Shown: positions 8,569 through 18,394 of the stretch, piece after piece
Layout of the letters: the number at the start of each line of letters is the position of its first letter
How positions within the stretch are numbered: the first letter of the stretch is position 1
NCBI GenBank assembly: GCA_048262255.1
Contig: JBLXFH010000001.1
Coordinates: forward strand, 1,364,001 to 1,428,000
DNA length: 64,000 nucleotides
Direction of reading: 5' to 3'
Source of the DNA: JABMNT01 sp048262255
GTDB taxonomy: Bacteria > Pseudomonadota > Alphaproteobacteria > Rhodospirillales > Casp-alpha2
Notes under the pieces: model-generated
Told to the model about the DNA's origin: nothing
The model's input: the letters and a program-made list of their open reading frames with translations, nothing else
Database searches by the model: none
Program-made: the position numbers and the translations under genes

Positions 8569-9459
8569 TCAGCGTGACATCACCAGAATAAGCCAGCCCT
8601 TGATGAGCAGTTTATGGTGCAGTTTGAGGCCGCGGGCGCGATGCGCGGCGATCACCCGGTTGCCGTCGCGCTCCAGAAGGCCCGACAGGATGACAAACTG
8701 AGGACGCCCCGGCGGGGCGCCCAGATGGCGGCTCAAATCGCCCGACAGCTGGATCAGCGGATTGGCCAGAATGTTGCACAGGATCAGGTCATAAGGCGCG
8801 TTGTTGCGGACCAGTGCCGAGGCATAACCGTTGCCCGTGGTTGCCCTGATTAGACGCCCGAGCCGGTTCTGTTGGGAATTGATGCGGGTGACGCGGGTTG
8901 ATTCCTCATCGATATCGCTGGCGATGATGGGGCGTTTCCAGGTTTTGGCCGCCGCCATGGAGAGAATGCCGGACCCGCAGCCCATATCGAGGATACGTCG
9001 GAAGCGGTGTTTGCGGGCAAGCGCTTCCATGGCACGCAGGCAGCCTTCCGTGGTGGCGTGCTCGCCGGAACCAAAGGCCGAGCCGGAATCAAGGATCAGT
9101 TCATGCAAACCGCCCAGCGCCTTCGGTTCCACATGGGTGCCGTGGATGTAATAGCGACCAATCTGCAGCGGTGGGAAATCCATAAGGTTTTCCTCCAGCC
9201 AGTTTTTTGGCGGCATCAGATCGAAAAAGACTTTTGGTGTTGGCACTTCACAGGCCCGCGCCGTCTGTTCGATTTTTGCCCGTATGCCTTGTGAATCCGG
9301 CTCAGACGCGGTCAGGCCCTCAATGGTCCAGTCGCCGATTTTTTCATCTTCAAAGGACGAAAGCGCCAGACAATAGGGCTCCAGCACTTCTTCAAAAGCC
9401 ACGTGATGCTGTTTGGGGACGCGGAAATCGATCCGCCATAAAAAGGGGGGCATGGTCAT
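8569..9459 (-). CDS. prmA: ribosomal protein L11 methyltransferase
   Basis: A 296-residue enzyme, the usual PrmA length, which trimethylates several amines of ribosomal protein L11 using SAM. The N-terminal substrate-recognition domain covers about residues 1-110. The methyltransferase domain shows the PrmA signature SGSAFGSGEHATTEG, motif I ILDMGCGSGILSMAA, and the NPPF-like motif CNILANPL. It lies six bases downstream of uvrD on the same strand, so they probably share a transcript. No strong ribosome site is seen; ATG 9453 is an alternative start two codons in. Confidence 0.93.
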   Translation of the reverse strand: MTMPPFLWRIDFRVPKQHHVAFEEVLEPYCLALSSFEDEKIGDWTIEGLTASEPDSQGIRAKIEQTARACEVPTPKVFFDLMPPKNWLEENLMDFPPLQIGRYYIHGTHVEPKALGGLHELILDSGSAFGSGEHATTEGCLRAMEALARKHRFRRILDMGCGSGILSMAAAKTWKRPIIASDIDEESTRVTRINSQQNRLGRLIRATTGNGYASALVRNNAPYDLILCNILANPLIQLSGDLSRHLGAPPGRPQFVILSGLLERDGNRVIAAHRARGLKLHHKLLIKGWLILVMSR

Positions 9460-9465
9460 GAAGGG

Positions 9466-11769
9466 TCAGGTCCGTTCCACAAAGCTGTCGACAACTTTTT
9501 TGGTTCCGGCTTTTTCAAACGCAACTTCCAGCTTGTTGCCGTCAACCGCGATGATTTTGCCATAACCGAATTTCTGGTGAAAAATGCGCTCGCCTTTCTG
9601 GAAGGTCTCGCCGGAGGTTTCCGAGACGGTCTGGTCCCACGACATGTTTTCCACCTGACGCCGGGTCCGTGCGGCGCGCCGGGTTACCCAGGAAGATTGC
9701 CGGAATTCGGCCCCCACCTCAAAACCGAAAGACGGCTCAACCACGCGGCCCGTATCGCCCAGGCCGGGGTTGGCTTCATGCTGGATGTGTTCCGGCGGCA
9801 GTTCCTCGATAAAGCGCGACGGGTAGGCGCTTTGCCATTTGCCGTAGATGCGCCGGTTGGCGGCATAAAGCACCGTGACCCGCTTGCGGGCCCGGGTCAG
9901 ACCCACATAGGCCAGCCGCCGCTCTTCCTCAAGGCCGGATGCGCCGCTGTCATCGAGCGAGCGTTGATGGGGGAACAGGCCATCCTCCCAGCCCGGCAGA
10001 AACACCGTATCGAACTCCAGCCCCTTGGCCCCGTGCAGGGTCATCATGGTGACCTTGTCCAGCTCCTGCGATTCCTCGTTTTCCATAACCAGACTGACAT
10101 GCTCGAGAAAACCGCCGATGTTCTCGAACTCTTCCATGGCGACCACGAGTTCTTTCAGGTTGTCGAGGCGGCCCGGCGCTTCCGGCGCCTTGTTGTCGCG
10201 CCACATGGCGGTATAGCCGCTTTCATCGAGAATGGTGCCGGTCAGTTCCGGGTGATGCATGAGTGAAACAAGCGAACGCCAGCGGTCGAAATCCATCATC
10301 AAAGCGGCCAGCGTGGAGCGCACCTTGGGGCGGAACTCGTCGGTTTCGATCAGCCGCAGGACAGCGCGGGTCAGGGAAATGCCTTCGGCCCTAGCGAACT
10401 GGTGAATGGTCTGCATGGCGGCTTTGCCGATGCCGCGCTTCGGCAGATTGATGATCCGCTCGAAGGCCAGGTCATCATCGGGCTGCACGGTGACCCGCAG
10501 ATAAGCGATGGCGTCGCGGATTTCCTGGCGCTCGTAAAACCGCGCACCGCCGATGATCCGGTAGGGCACGCCGAGCGTGATCAGGCGTTCTTCAAACTCG
10601 CGCGTCTGGAAGCTGGCGCGGACCAGAATGGCGATGTCGTTGAGCGCGTGTTTGTTGTGATGCAGGCTTTCGATAGCATCACCGACGACGCGGGCTTCCT
10701 CCTCGCCGTCCCATACGCCGCGCACCTGCACCGGCTCGCCTTCGTTGCTGTCGGTCCAGAGCGTTTTGCCAAGTCGCCCCTCGTTGTGGGCGATCAGGCC
10801 GGAGGCGGCGGCCAAAATATGTGGGGTTGAGCGGTAATTGCGTTCCAGCCGGACAATGGCGGCACCCGGAAAATCTTCTTCAAAACGCAGGATGTTGCCG
10901 ACCTCGGCACCGCGCCAGGAATAAATCGATTGATCATCATCGCCAACGCAGCAGATGTTACGGTGCTTTTGCGCCAGCAGGCGCAGCCACAGATACTGGG
11001 CGACATTGGTATCCTGATATTCATCGACCAGCACATAACGGAACTGATTCTGATATTCGGCGAGGATTTGCGGATGTTCCTGAAACATCTTCAGGCACAG
11101 CAACAGCAGATCGCCAAAATCCGCTGCGTTGAGAACGGTCAGGCGTTCCTGATATTCGGTATAAAGCGATAGAATTCTGCCTTCGTCGGCATCGCTGCCT
11201 TCCGACGCGGTGACTTTGTCGGGCAGCAGTCCGCGGTCTTTCCAGCGCTGGATGGTTCCGGCAATGGCCCGCGCCGGCCAGCGTTTTTCGTCAATTTCAT
11301 GAACGTCGATCAGTTGTTTGATCAGGCGGATCTGGTCATCGGTATCGAGGATCGTGAAATTCGAGCGCAATCCGGCGGCTTCCGCATTGGCACGCAGCAT
11401 GCGCGCCCCAATGGCATGAAACGTGCCGACCCACCAGCCTTCAATGGGGCGATGGATCAGGCCGGCGACCCGTTCCTTCATTTCGCGCGCCGCTTTGTTG
11501 GTAAATGTCACGGCGAGAATTTCCCAGGGGCGGGATTTCCCTTGAATCAGGATATGGCCCATGCGGGTGGTCAGAACGCGGGTTTTTCCGGTTCCGGCCC
11601 CGGCCAGAACCAAAAGCGGTCCATCAACGGTTTTGACCGCTTCCAATTGGGTCTCGTTGAGGGTTTCCAGATAGCGGGCGGGGGCGGCTACAGGAGCCGC
11701 TGCGGTAACAGCCTCAGGGACAACAGCAGGGGGCTCGGACGGGTTGGCTAAATCAAAAGGATCAGACAT
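9466..11769 (-). CDS. uvrD: ATP-dependent DNA helicase UvrD/PcrA
   Basis: A 767-residue superfamily 1A helicase that unwinds DNA 3'-5' in excision repair, mismatch repair and replication restart. Visible motifs: Q motif LNETQLEAV, Walker A AGAGTGKT (motif I), VDEYQDTN (motif II), GDDDQSIYSWRGA (motif III), and VTMMTLHGAKGLEFD and YVGLTRARKRV in the C-terminal half. The last 50 residues form the Tudor-like tail (GERIFHQKFGYGKII) that binds RNA polymerase in this family. No ribosome site precedes the ATG, and TATATAAT lies five bases upstream of it, so the message could be leaderless. It is divergent from the DegP-like gene and followed by prmA. Confidence 0.95.
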   Translation of the reverse strand: MSDPFDLANPSEPPAVVPEAVTAAAPVAAPARYLETLNETQLEAVKTVDGPLLVLAGAGTGKTRVLTTRMGHILIQGKSRPWEILAVTFTNKAAREMKERVAGLIHRPIEGWWVGTFHAIGARMLRANAEAAGLRSNFTILDTDDQIRLIKQLIDVHEIDEKRWPARAIAGTIQRWKDRGLLPDKVTASEGSDADEGRILSLYTEYQERLTVLNAADFGDLLLLCLKMFQEHPQILAEYQNQFRYVLVDEYQDTNVAQYLWLRLLAQKHRNICCVGDDDQSIYSWRGAEVGNILRFEEDFPGAAIVRLERNYRSTPHILAAASGLIAHNEGRLGKTLWTDSNEGEPVQVRGVWDGEEEARVVGDAIESLHHNKHALNDIAILVRASFQTREFEERLITLGVPYRIIGGARFYERQEIRDAIAYLRVTVQPDDDLAFERIINLPKRGIGKAAMQTIHQFARAEGISLTRAVLRLIETDEFRPKVRSTLAALMMDFDRWRSLVSLMHHPELTGTILDESGYTAMWRDNKAPEAPGRLDNLKELVVAMEEFENIGGFLEHVSLVMENEESQELDKVTMMTLHGAKGLEFDTVFLPGWEDGLFPHQRSLDDSGASGLEEERRLAYVGLTRARKRVTVLYAANRRIYGKWQSAYPSRFIEELPPEHIQHEANPGLGDTGRVVEPSFGFEVGAEFRQSSWVTRRAARTRRQVENMSWDQTVSETSGETFQKGERIFHQKFGYGKIIAVDGNKLEVAFEKAGTKKVVDSFVERT

Positions 11770-11911
11770 GCTGAATTATATAGCACGGCAGGTCGGCAGG
11801 GCCATCAAGAGATGCAGGTTTTGAGCTTTTTAGGGGTTTTAAATCACTATAATTTTACCGGAATAATGCCGGTTCTATGGTAGAATTCGGGGTTATTGAA
11901 GGAGAAAAGTT

Positions 11912-12937
11912 ATGGGCATTCGTAAATGCGTTTCCCTTTTATCCATGAAAACGCTGATTCCTGTTTGTGGTTTGTTGTTTCTGGCTTCAGGCTCAGGGGC
12001 CTTTGCTGCCACAGATTTCAAGCAACTCGCCAAATCGGTCGTTATGGTCAAGGCGCAAGTTCCGGCCAGTGCGCGCACGGCGGAAAACCTTGGAACCGTC
12101 CGCCAGGGAAGCGGAATCGTCATTGATGATAAAGGCCTGGTCCTAACCATCGGCTACCTGATCATGGAAGCAGAGCGGGTGATTGTTTCCAACGATTCCG
12201 GAGCGGCAGTCGAGGCCCGCTTTGTGGCCTATGACCATGCCACCGGGTTTGGTCTGGTGCGGGCTACGGAGCCTTTAAATCTGCCTGTCATGAAACTCGG
12301 TCAGTCGTCGGACCTGCAGGAAAAATCCGTTGCCCTGGTGGTGTCGCTTGGCGGGCCGGAACCAATGACACCGGTTCAGGTGGTTTCGCGCCGCACCTTC
12401 GCCGGTTATTGGGAATATTTACTCGAATCGGCCATTTTCACCATGCCTGCGCATCAGGTGTTTGGTGGCGCTGCGCTGATCGACGAAAAGGGCGAGTTGG
12501 TGGGCGTTGGTTCGTTGTTTGTGAACGACGCGATGGAGGCGGAAACGCCGATGCCGGGCAATATGTTTGTACCCATTGATCTGTTGAAGCCGGTTTTTGA
12601 TGAACTGGTTGCGAAAGGGCGTCAGGCCAGCCGTCCGGCCCCGTGGCTGGGCATTTACACCAATGCTCAAGGCGGGCGGGTGTTTGTTGGCCGCGTTGCC
12701 AATGGCGGACCGGCAGAGCAGGCCGGGATCAAGGCCGGGGATATTATCATGGGTGTTGGCGGCAAGCGGGTCGCCGATATTGCTGATTTTTACCGGCGCG
12801 TTCGAGACAGTGGTCGGGCGGGGGTGGATGTGGACATCGACCTTCTGCCGATGGGTGCGCAGTCGCTGGAAATCAAGAAGATCAGCGTCAAGTCGGCGGA
12901 CCGGCACGACTGGTTGAAAATGCCACAGACGCACTGA
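11912..12937 (+). CDS. exported DegP/HtrA-like pseudoprotease with PDZ domain
   Basis: A 341-residue periplasmic protein with a signal peptide (about residues 1-32), a trypsin-like domain (about 40-215) and a C-terminal PDZ domain (about 245-330, starting PWLGIYT, then GGPAEQAGIKAGDIIMGV). All three catalytic residues of the S1C family look replaced: the TNxH position is TIGY82, the Asp is Gly112 in HATGFG, and the Ser of GNSGG is Phe184 in HQVFGG. The oxyanion glycines remain. It is thus probably a non-proteolytic binding or regulatory protein, as judged by alignment by eye. AAGGAGA before the ATG at 11912 is a strong ribosome site. Confidence 0.85.
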   Translation: MGIRKCVSLLSMKTLIPVCGLLFLASGSGAFAATDFKQLAKSVVMVKAQVPASARTAENLGTVRQGSGIVIDDKGLVLTIGYLIMEAERVIVSNDSGAAVEARFVAYDHATGFGLVRATEPLNLPVMKLGQSSDLQEKSVALVVSLGGPEPMTPVQVVSRRTFAGYWEYLLESAIFTMPAHQVFGGAALIDEKGELVGVGSLFVNDAMEAETPMPGNMFVPIDLLKPVFDELVAKGRQASRPAPWLGIYTNAQGGRVFVGRVANGGPAEQAGIKAGDIIMGVGGKRVADIADFYRRVRDSGRAGVDVDIDLLPMGAQSLEIKKISVKSADRHDWLKMPQTH

Positions 12938-12947
12938 CCGGCGGGAT

Positions 12948-14723
12948 TTATTCGCCGTGTTCTTCGTGGCGGGTTTGCAGCAGCAGGCGGTTATAGGCGG
13001 CCATGACTTCGCGGTGATGAACGCATCCGATAAACGTCATGGAGGCCATGTCCGCGACAACAGCAATGTGTTCTTCGCCAGTATCGCGCATGACGGCCAG
13101 CGCCGTTTCCAGATCATCGGCGGCGGTCAGGACAGGCGGGTGCAACCTTGCCACGTCGCAGGCCGTAATCAGATCGTCAAAACCATGGTCAAACGCGGAA
13201 TCGCTTAAATCGGCCAGGGTCACGGTGCCGTAGAGTTCGCCAGTGTCACGCAGCACAAAAATTTCACCGAGCGGCGAGCTTTGCAGTTTCAAACGCAAGT
13301 CCTGCAGGCGCTCATTCATCAAACTGGATTCCCCGTCTTTCGAATAAATTTCCGAAACCCGGATGGACTTCATGATTTCCGTCTCAAACCCTTCTTTCAC
13401 ATCAATGCCGCGCCGTTTCAGCTGATTGTTGAAAAACGAGCGCCCGAAAAAGTGGTGGGTGATTTCTGACGAGGCGACAACAGCCAGCATGACGCCGAGG
13501 GTCAGGGCGTAGTTGCTGGTCATCTCGAAAATAATCAGAGTGGTTGAAATGGGCGCGCCCATGACCGCCGCCGCCACCGCGCCCATGCCAACGATGGTGT
13601 AGGCGCCGGGGCCGGACGACAAACCCGGAAACATCGCCGTTGCGACAATGCCAAAAGCGCCGCCGACCATGGCGCCGATAACCAGGGAGGGACTGAACAC
13701 GCCACCGCCAAACCCCCAGCCGATACTGAAGGCTGTGGCGACAATTTTGGCGATACCGATGGCGACCAGCAAGGTAAAGCCGAATTGTTGCAGAAGGGCG
13801 GATTCTGTTGTGCCATAACCGACGCCAAGGACCTGCGGATAGAAAAGCGCAATCAGCCCAACCAAAAAACCGGCCACCATGGGCCGGGTCCAGATCGGGA
13901 AATTGATTTTGTTGGCCAGGTCCTGAGCCAGAAATATGGAGTGCATGAATATAATGGAGGCGACACCGGCGCAGATGCCGAGCAGGACAAAGGCCGGAAA
14001 CTCCCAGAATGAGGCGAGAATCGTGGAATCGAGTACAAAGGCGGGAAAGTCACCAAAGACGGATCGCGAGAGGGCGGTTGAGGCAACGCTTGCGATAACG
14101 ATGGGTGCAAATGCCTTCAAGGCATAATGACCGACCACCACTTCGCTGGCGAACAACGCGCCGGCAATGGGCGCGTTGAAGGAGGCGGCTACGGCAGCGC
14201 CGACACCGCAGCCCAGCAGAGTGCGACGCAGAGACCGCGTAAGATGGAGCCGTTCTCCGATCCAGGCGCTTAAGGTGGCACCAAGATGCACGGCAGGGCC
14301 TTCGCGGCCGACAGAAGCACCGCCGCCAATGGAGATGGCGCTGATGATGGCAGCCCCAATTCCAGCCTTGCCGGACATTCTGCCGCCGCGCAATGCGTTG
14401 GCTTCAATGACATCGGCGACGGCCTGTGGGCGTTGGTTGGGCATGAACCGCATCGTAATCAGGCCGACAATCAGGCCCGCCAGACTGGGAACCAGTAAAA
14501 CCTGCCACCAGGGCAGGCCCTGGACATGCTGGAACAGACGCTCCGAACTGGTGCCATAGAACTGTAGCTGGATGATCGAAATCAAATGACGAAAGCCAAT
14601 GATGGCAGCGCCGGTTAACGCCCCGATGGCGAGCCCAAGGCCCGAAAGGACCAGATGGTCGTTTCGGAGCAGCCTTCTGAACGATACGATCGTTCGTATA
14701 TGCTTAAGATCAGGCTTTATCAT
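12948..14723 (-). CDS. ClC-family chloride channel or transporter with CBS domains
   Basis: A 591-residue inner-membrane protein. ClC motifs are GGGASVGREGPAVHLGA (with the gating Glu of GREGP), SFNAPIAGALFASEVV, and GWGFGGGVFSPSLVIG. The gating glutamate is present, so either a channel or a proton-chloride exchanger is possible. A C-terminal cytoplasmic region of about 150 residues carries a CBS pair (EIFVLRDTGELYGTVTLADL and HIAVVADMASMTFIGCV), which in the family senses nucleotides. It ends ten bases from the convergent DegP-like gene, across a short inverted repeat, and starts 77 bases downstream of phoB, so it may receive readthrough from the phosphate operon. Confidence 0.92.
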   Translation of the reverse strand: MIKPDLKHIRTIVSFRRLLRNDHLVLSGLGLAIGALTGAAIIGFRHLISIIQLQFYGTSSERLFQHVQGLPWWQVLLVPSLAGLIVGLITMRFMPNQRPQAVADVIEANALRGGRMSGKAGIGAAIISAISIGGGASVGREGPAVHLGATLSAWIGERLHLTRSLRRTLLGCGVGAAVAASFNAPIAGALFASEVVVGHYALKAFAPIVIASVASTALSRSVFGDFPAFVLDSTILASFWEFPAFVLLGICAGVASIIFMHSIFLAQDLANKINFPIWTRPMVAGFLVGLIALFYPQVLGVGYGTTESALLQQFGFTLLVAIGIAKIVATAFSIGWGFGGGVFSPSLVIGAMVGGAFGIVATAMFPGLSSGPGAYTIVGMGAVAAAVMGAPISTTLIIFEMTSNYALTLGVMLAVVASSEITHHFFGRSFFNNQLKRRGIDVKEGFETEIMKSIRVSEIYSKDGESSLMNERLQDLRLKLQSSPLGEIFVLRDTGELYGTVTLADLSDSAFDHGFDDLITACDVARLHPPVLTAADDLETALAVMRDTGEEHIAVVADMASMTFIGCVHHREVMAAYNRLLLQTRHEEHGE

Positions 14724-14800
14724 AATTCACCGGGTGATTATGGTAAATAAAACCGGTGAACAAAACCTTTATGAATCAAGCCTCTATCAAAATGTGAAAA

Positions 14801-15493
14801 TCAGTTAAGAGGAACGTCGATGGAGTATCCGGCGGCGCGCACGGTGCGGATCAGATTCGCCGTTCCGGGCAACTGCAGTGCTTTGCGCAGACGCCGGATA
14901 TGAACATCAACGGTCCGCGCCTCCACATAGATATCGCGGCCCCAAACCCGATCCAGAAGTTGTTCGCGCGAGAACACCCGACCGGGTTTTTCAAGGAAAA
15001 CCCGGAGCAGACGGTATTCAGTGGGGCCTAGGTGAATATTGCTGCCGTTGCGGTTGACCCGGTGCTCTTCCAGATTCATGGTGATGTCCTGAAACTCGAG
15101 AACATCGGCCGATTTTTCCGGATGGGTCCGCCGCAAAACGGCCTTAACCCGGGCGATCAATTCGCTGGGTGAAAAGGGTTTGATGACATAATCATCAGCA
15201 CCGGTCTCAAACCCGCGAATGCGCTCGGACTCTTCACCTTTTGCCGTCAGCATGATGATGGGCAGTTTGCGAATTTCGGTATGCTGGCGGATCTGTCGAC
15301 AAATCTCGATGCCGGATAGATTCGGCAGCATCCAGTCGAGGATGACCAGATCCGGTTCCTCGTCGAGTATCGTAGGCAGGGCCTCGTCGCCTTCGCTGAC
15401 AACGGTTGCCTTGAAACCGGAATTGTCCAGATTGTAGGCAAGAAGTTCGCTCAGCGAAGGATCGTCTTCAACAATCAGAATGTGCGCTTTCAT
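14801..15493 (-). CDS. phoB: phosphate regulon response regulator PhoB
   Basis: A 230-residue OmpR-type regulator. The receiver domain has the acidic pair in IVEDD, the phospho-acceptor in LVILDWMLP and Lys in VIKPFSP; the winged-helix DNA-binding domain spans about residues 130-228 (RVFSREQLLDRVWG, RTVDVHIRRLRKAL). When phosphorylated by PhoR in phosphate starvation, PhoB binds Pho boxes such as those at 20644-20672 and 22508-22536. Its ATG overlaps the phoU stop by four bases, so it is the last gene of the pst-phoU-phoB transcript and is autoregulated through it. Confidence 0.95.
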   Translation of the reverse strand: MKAHILIVEDDPSLSELLAYNLDNSGFKATVVSEGDEALPTILDEEPDLVILDWMLPNLSGIEICRQIRQHTEIRKLPIIMLTAKGEESERIRGFETGADDYVIKPFSPSELIARVKAVLRRTHPEKSADVLEFQDITMNLEEHRVNRNGSNIHLGPTEYRLLRVFLEKPGRVFSREQLLDRVWGRDIYVEARTVDVHIRRLRKALQLPGTANLIRTVRAAGYSIDVPLN

Positions 15494-16230
15494 TTGTTCG
15501 CCTCTCTGGTGTTGGCGTGCGCCAAATCACCCGCGACGACAAAACTGGATTCATCCTCTTTTGTCCGTGCCTCAATAGGTGCATCGCCATGAACAAGAAA
15601 ATGGACATTTTCGGCGATATTGGTTGCGTGATCACCAATCCGCTCAATATTTTTGGCAATAAACAGCAGGTGTGTGCAGGCTGTAATGTTACGGGGATCT
15701 TCCATCATATAGGTGAGAAGTTCACGAAACAGGCTGGTATGGAGGGCATCGACCTCGCCGTCGCTGGCCCGCACATCTTCTGCTTTCGCCGCGTCCCGGG
15801 TGATATAGGCATCAAGAACATTCTTGATCATGCTCTGGACCTGATTGCCCATGCGGCCAATGGTTTTTGTCGGCCCGATAGGGGCAGATTGTGATATGGC
15901 GACGGTGCGTTTTGCGATGTTTTTTGCATAATCACCAATACGCTCAATCACGCTTGCGGTCCTGAGCGCAGTGATGACAACCCGCAAGTCCTCTGCCATG
16001 GGCTGACGTAGCGCCAGCATCTGCACAGCCAGATCATCCACTTCCATTTCCAAAGCATCGAGCTGTTTGTCCGAGGCAATAACCTGATTCGCCCTCTCGC
16101 TATCGCGCTTCAGCAAGGCGTTGATGGCGCTGGCCAGTTGGACTTCTGCCAAGCCACCCATTTCGGCAATGATATTATCCAGCCGCTTTAAGTCTTCGTC
16201 GAAGGATTTAACAATGTGGTCCGTCGTCAT
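15490..16230 (-). CDS. phoU: phosphate signalling protein PhoU
   Basis: A 246-residue all-helical protein built of two PhoU repeats, with the paired metal-binding motifs ERIGDYAKNIAKR and ERIGDHATNIAE. PhoU links the Pst transporter to PhoR, keeping PhoR in the phosphatase state when phosphate is plentiful. It lies 32 bases after pstB and overlaps phoB by four bases. Length is normal for the family. Confidence 0.95.
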   Translation of the reverse strand: MTTDHIVKSFDEDLKRLDNIIAEMGGLAEVQLASAINALLKRDSERANQVIASDKQLDALEMEVDDLAVQMLALRQPMAEDLRVVITALRTASVIERIGDYAKNIAKRTVAISQSAPIGPTKTIGRMGNQVQSMIKNVLDAYITRDAAKAEDVRASDGEVDALHTSLFRELLTYMMEDPRNITACTHLLFIAKNIERIGDHATNIAENVHFLVHGDAPIEARTKEDESSFVVAGDLAHANTREANK

Positions 16231-16262
16231 GCCTTATATCCTATATATACGTATTATTTATA

Positions 16263-17102
16263 TTAACCGAATCGACCGGTAATGTATCCCTCTGTGCGTT
16301 CATCTTTGGGATTTGTGAAAATCTGCTGGGTATCGCCCACTTCGAGAACCTTGCCCATATGGAAAAATGCCGTTTTTTGCGAAACACGGGCGGCTTGTTG
16401 CATGGAGTGGGTGACGATAACGATGGTGTAATTGATCATCAGTTCGTCAATCAGCTCTTCAATCTTCGCCGTTGCAATGGGATCCAGAGCCGAGCAGGGT
16501 TCATCCATCAGAATGACGCTTGGTTCAACCGCAATGGCCCGGGCAATACACAGTCTTTGCTGTTGTCCGCCGGAAAGCCCTGTGCCGGGAGCATCCAGCC
16601 GGTCCTTGACTTCTTCCCACAAGCTGGCGCGGCGCAGGCTGTTTTCTACAATGTTTTCCAAATCCGACTGGCTTGTCGCTGTCCCGTGAATTTTGGGACC
16701 GTAGGAGACATTGTCAAAAATCGATTTTGGAAAGGGGTTGGGTTTCTGAAAAACCATACCCACCTGGGCCCGTAATTGAACGGCATCGATGTTCTTATCA
16801 TTGATATCTTGCCCGTCCATCAGGATACGGCCGTCAACGCGACAGATATCAATCGTGTCATTCATGCGATTCAGACAACGCAAATAGGTTGATTTTCCAC
16901 ACCCTGAAGGGCCGATCAGTGCGGTCACCTGCTTTTCAGGAATGTCCAGGTTGACATCAAACAGAGCCTGTTTGTCGCCATAATAGACGTCCACATTTTC
17001 CGATCTGAATTTTGTTTCCGCCGTACCGACAGAAACGGTTTTGGGTTTCGTGTCGATGGGGTTGTTGGGAGTCTGAGATGTCATCATTTCATTTTCTACC
17101 AT
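16263..17102 (-). CDS. pstB: phosphate ABC transporter ATP-binding protein PstB
   Basis: A 279-residue ATPase that powers phosphate import. Walker A is GPSGCGKST, the signature LSGGQQQRL, Walker B VILMDEPCSALDP and the switch His is in IVTHSMQQA. About 25 N-terminal residues precede the conserved core, slightly longer than E. coli PstB; internal Met6 or Met7 could be the true start. The ATG at 17102 overlaps the pstA stop by seven bases. Confidence 0.96.
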   Translation of the reverse strand: MVENEMMTSQTPNNPIDTKPKTVSVGTAETKFRSENVDVYYGDKQALFDVNLDIPEKQVTALIGPSGCGKSTYLRCLNRMNDTIDICRVDGRILMDGQDINDKNIDAVQLRAQVGMVFQKPNPFPKSIFDNVSYGPKIHGTATSQSDLENIVENSLRRASLWEEVKDRLDAPGTGLSGGQQQRLCIARAIAVEPSVILMDEPCSALDPIATAKIEELIDELMINYTIVIVTHSMQQAARVSQKTAFFHMGKVLEVGDTQQIFTNPKDERTEGYITGRFG

Positions 17103-18394
17103 TTGATTTCAAACTTTTTACGCAGTATGACCGCCAGTGCATTCATGGTGACAAGAAAAGCCAGCAGGACAAGAATCGCCCCTGACGTCCGTTCGACAAA
17201 TGCCCGCTCCGGACTGTCTGACCATAAATAAATCTGCACAGGCATTACTGTTGCGGGGTCTGTGACGCCGCCCGGAATATCGACAATAAAGGCGACCATG
17301 CCAATCATCAAAAGCGGGGCCGTTTCGCCCAAAGCCTGAGCCATGCCCAAGATGGTGCCAGTCATCATGCCCGGCATGGCCAGCGGCAGTGTATGGTGTG
17401 TGAGCGTCTGGATCGGCGACGCACCCAGGCCGATGGCTGCTTCACGAATGGACGGCGGAACGGCTTTCAGCGCTGCGCGCCCGGCAATGATAATAGTCGG
17501 CAATGTCATTAACGCGAGGACCATGCCACCGACCAGCGGGGCGGAACGGGGCAAGCCAAAGATATTGAGAAAAACGGCGAGGCCCAGCAAACCGAAGACA
17601 ATTGATGGAACTGCAGCCAGATTGTTGATGTTGACCTCGATGAACTGCGTCAATTTGTTTTTCGGCGCGAATTCTTCCAGATAAACCGCGCTGGCAATGC
17701 CAATTGGAAAAGAGAGGATCAAGGTCACGAGCAAGGTATAGAACGACCCCAGAGCGGCGCCTAAAATCCCGGCCATTTCCGGCTCACGTGAGTCGCCGGC
17801 GGTGAAGAACGTGGTGTTGAAGGTTCTTTCAATTTTTCCGTCGGCAACCAGTTTGTTGTACCACTCGATCTCCAGATTGCTGACCCGACGGTCATCTTCG
17901 TCGGACTCGGCGCTGATAACGCCTTTTGCCAGTTGGTCAATGTCATCGGATGTGGAAACCTCAACCGTTATGGTCTGACCAATCAGATCTGGGTCGTCGA
18001 TAATCAGTTCGCGCACTTCAAACTCGGCGCCGGGGCTGACGAGGTTGCCCAGCATCCGCTTGTCACGCCGGTTTGTTACCTCCGGGAACAGGGCATAGAC
18101 GGAGTCGCGGACAACCTTGCGGTAATTTGCCCGCCGGAGAACTTGCGGGTCCCTGTTGCCTTCGGGGTCAATAACTTCGGCATCTATATGGATATCAAGC
18201 GTCAGTTTTGTTTGCGAGAAAGCTGAATAGCCACCCGATATGATATTTATGAACAACAGTCCAATGCAGGACAGGCCAATCAGCACAGCGATCAGGCCGT
18301 ATAACCGGAACCGGCGTTCAGCGGCATGGCGTTTCTTGAGCCGGGCCTGGCCTTTTACGGAGGCCAATATAAGGGGGGCGGTCGTATCAGTCAT
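17096..18394 (-). CDS. pstA: phosphate ABC transporter permease PstA
   Basis: A 432-residue inner-membrane permease. The N-terminal part, with one membrane helix (about residues 30-55) and a periplasmic domain to about residue 200, is the DUF3333 extension typical of alphaproteobacteria. The C-terminal 230 residues hold the ABC permease domain with the EAA loop (IREAAIGLGASPIQTL). It overlaps pstC by eight bases and pstB by seven, consistent with coupled translation of the channel and its ATPase. Confidence 0.95.
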   Translation of the reverse strand: MTDTTAPLILASVKGQARLKKRHAAERRFRLYGLIAVLIGLSCIGLLFINIISGGYSAFSQTKLTLDIHIDAEVIDPEGNRDPQVLRRANYRKVVRDSVYALFPEVTNRRDKRMLGNLVSPGAEFEVRELIIDDPDLIGQTITVEVSTSDDIDQLAKGVISAESDEDDRRVSNLEIEWYNKLVADGKIERTFNTTFFTAGDSREPEMAGILGAALGSFYTLLVTLILSFPIGIASAVYLEEFAPKNKLTQFIEVNINNLAAVPSIVFGLLGLAVFLNIFGLPRSAPLVGGMVLALMTLPTIIIAGRAALKAVPPSIREAAIGLGASPIQTLTHHTLPLAMPGMMTGTILGMAQALGETAPLLMIGMVAFIVDIPGGVTDPATVMPVQIYLWSDSPERAFVERTSGAILVLLAFLVTMNALAVILRKKFEIKW

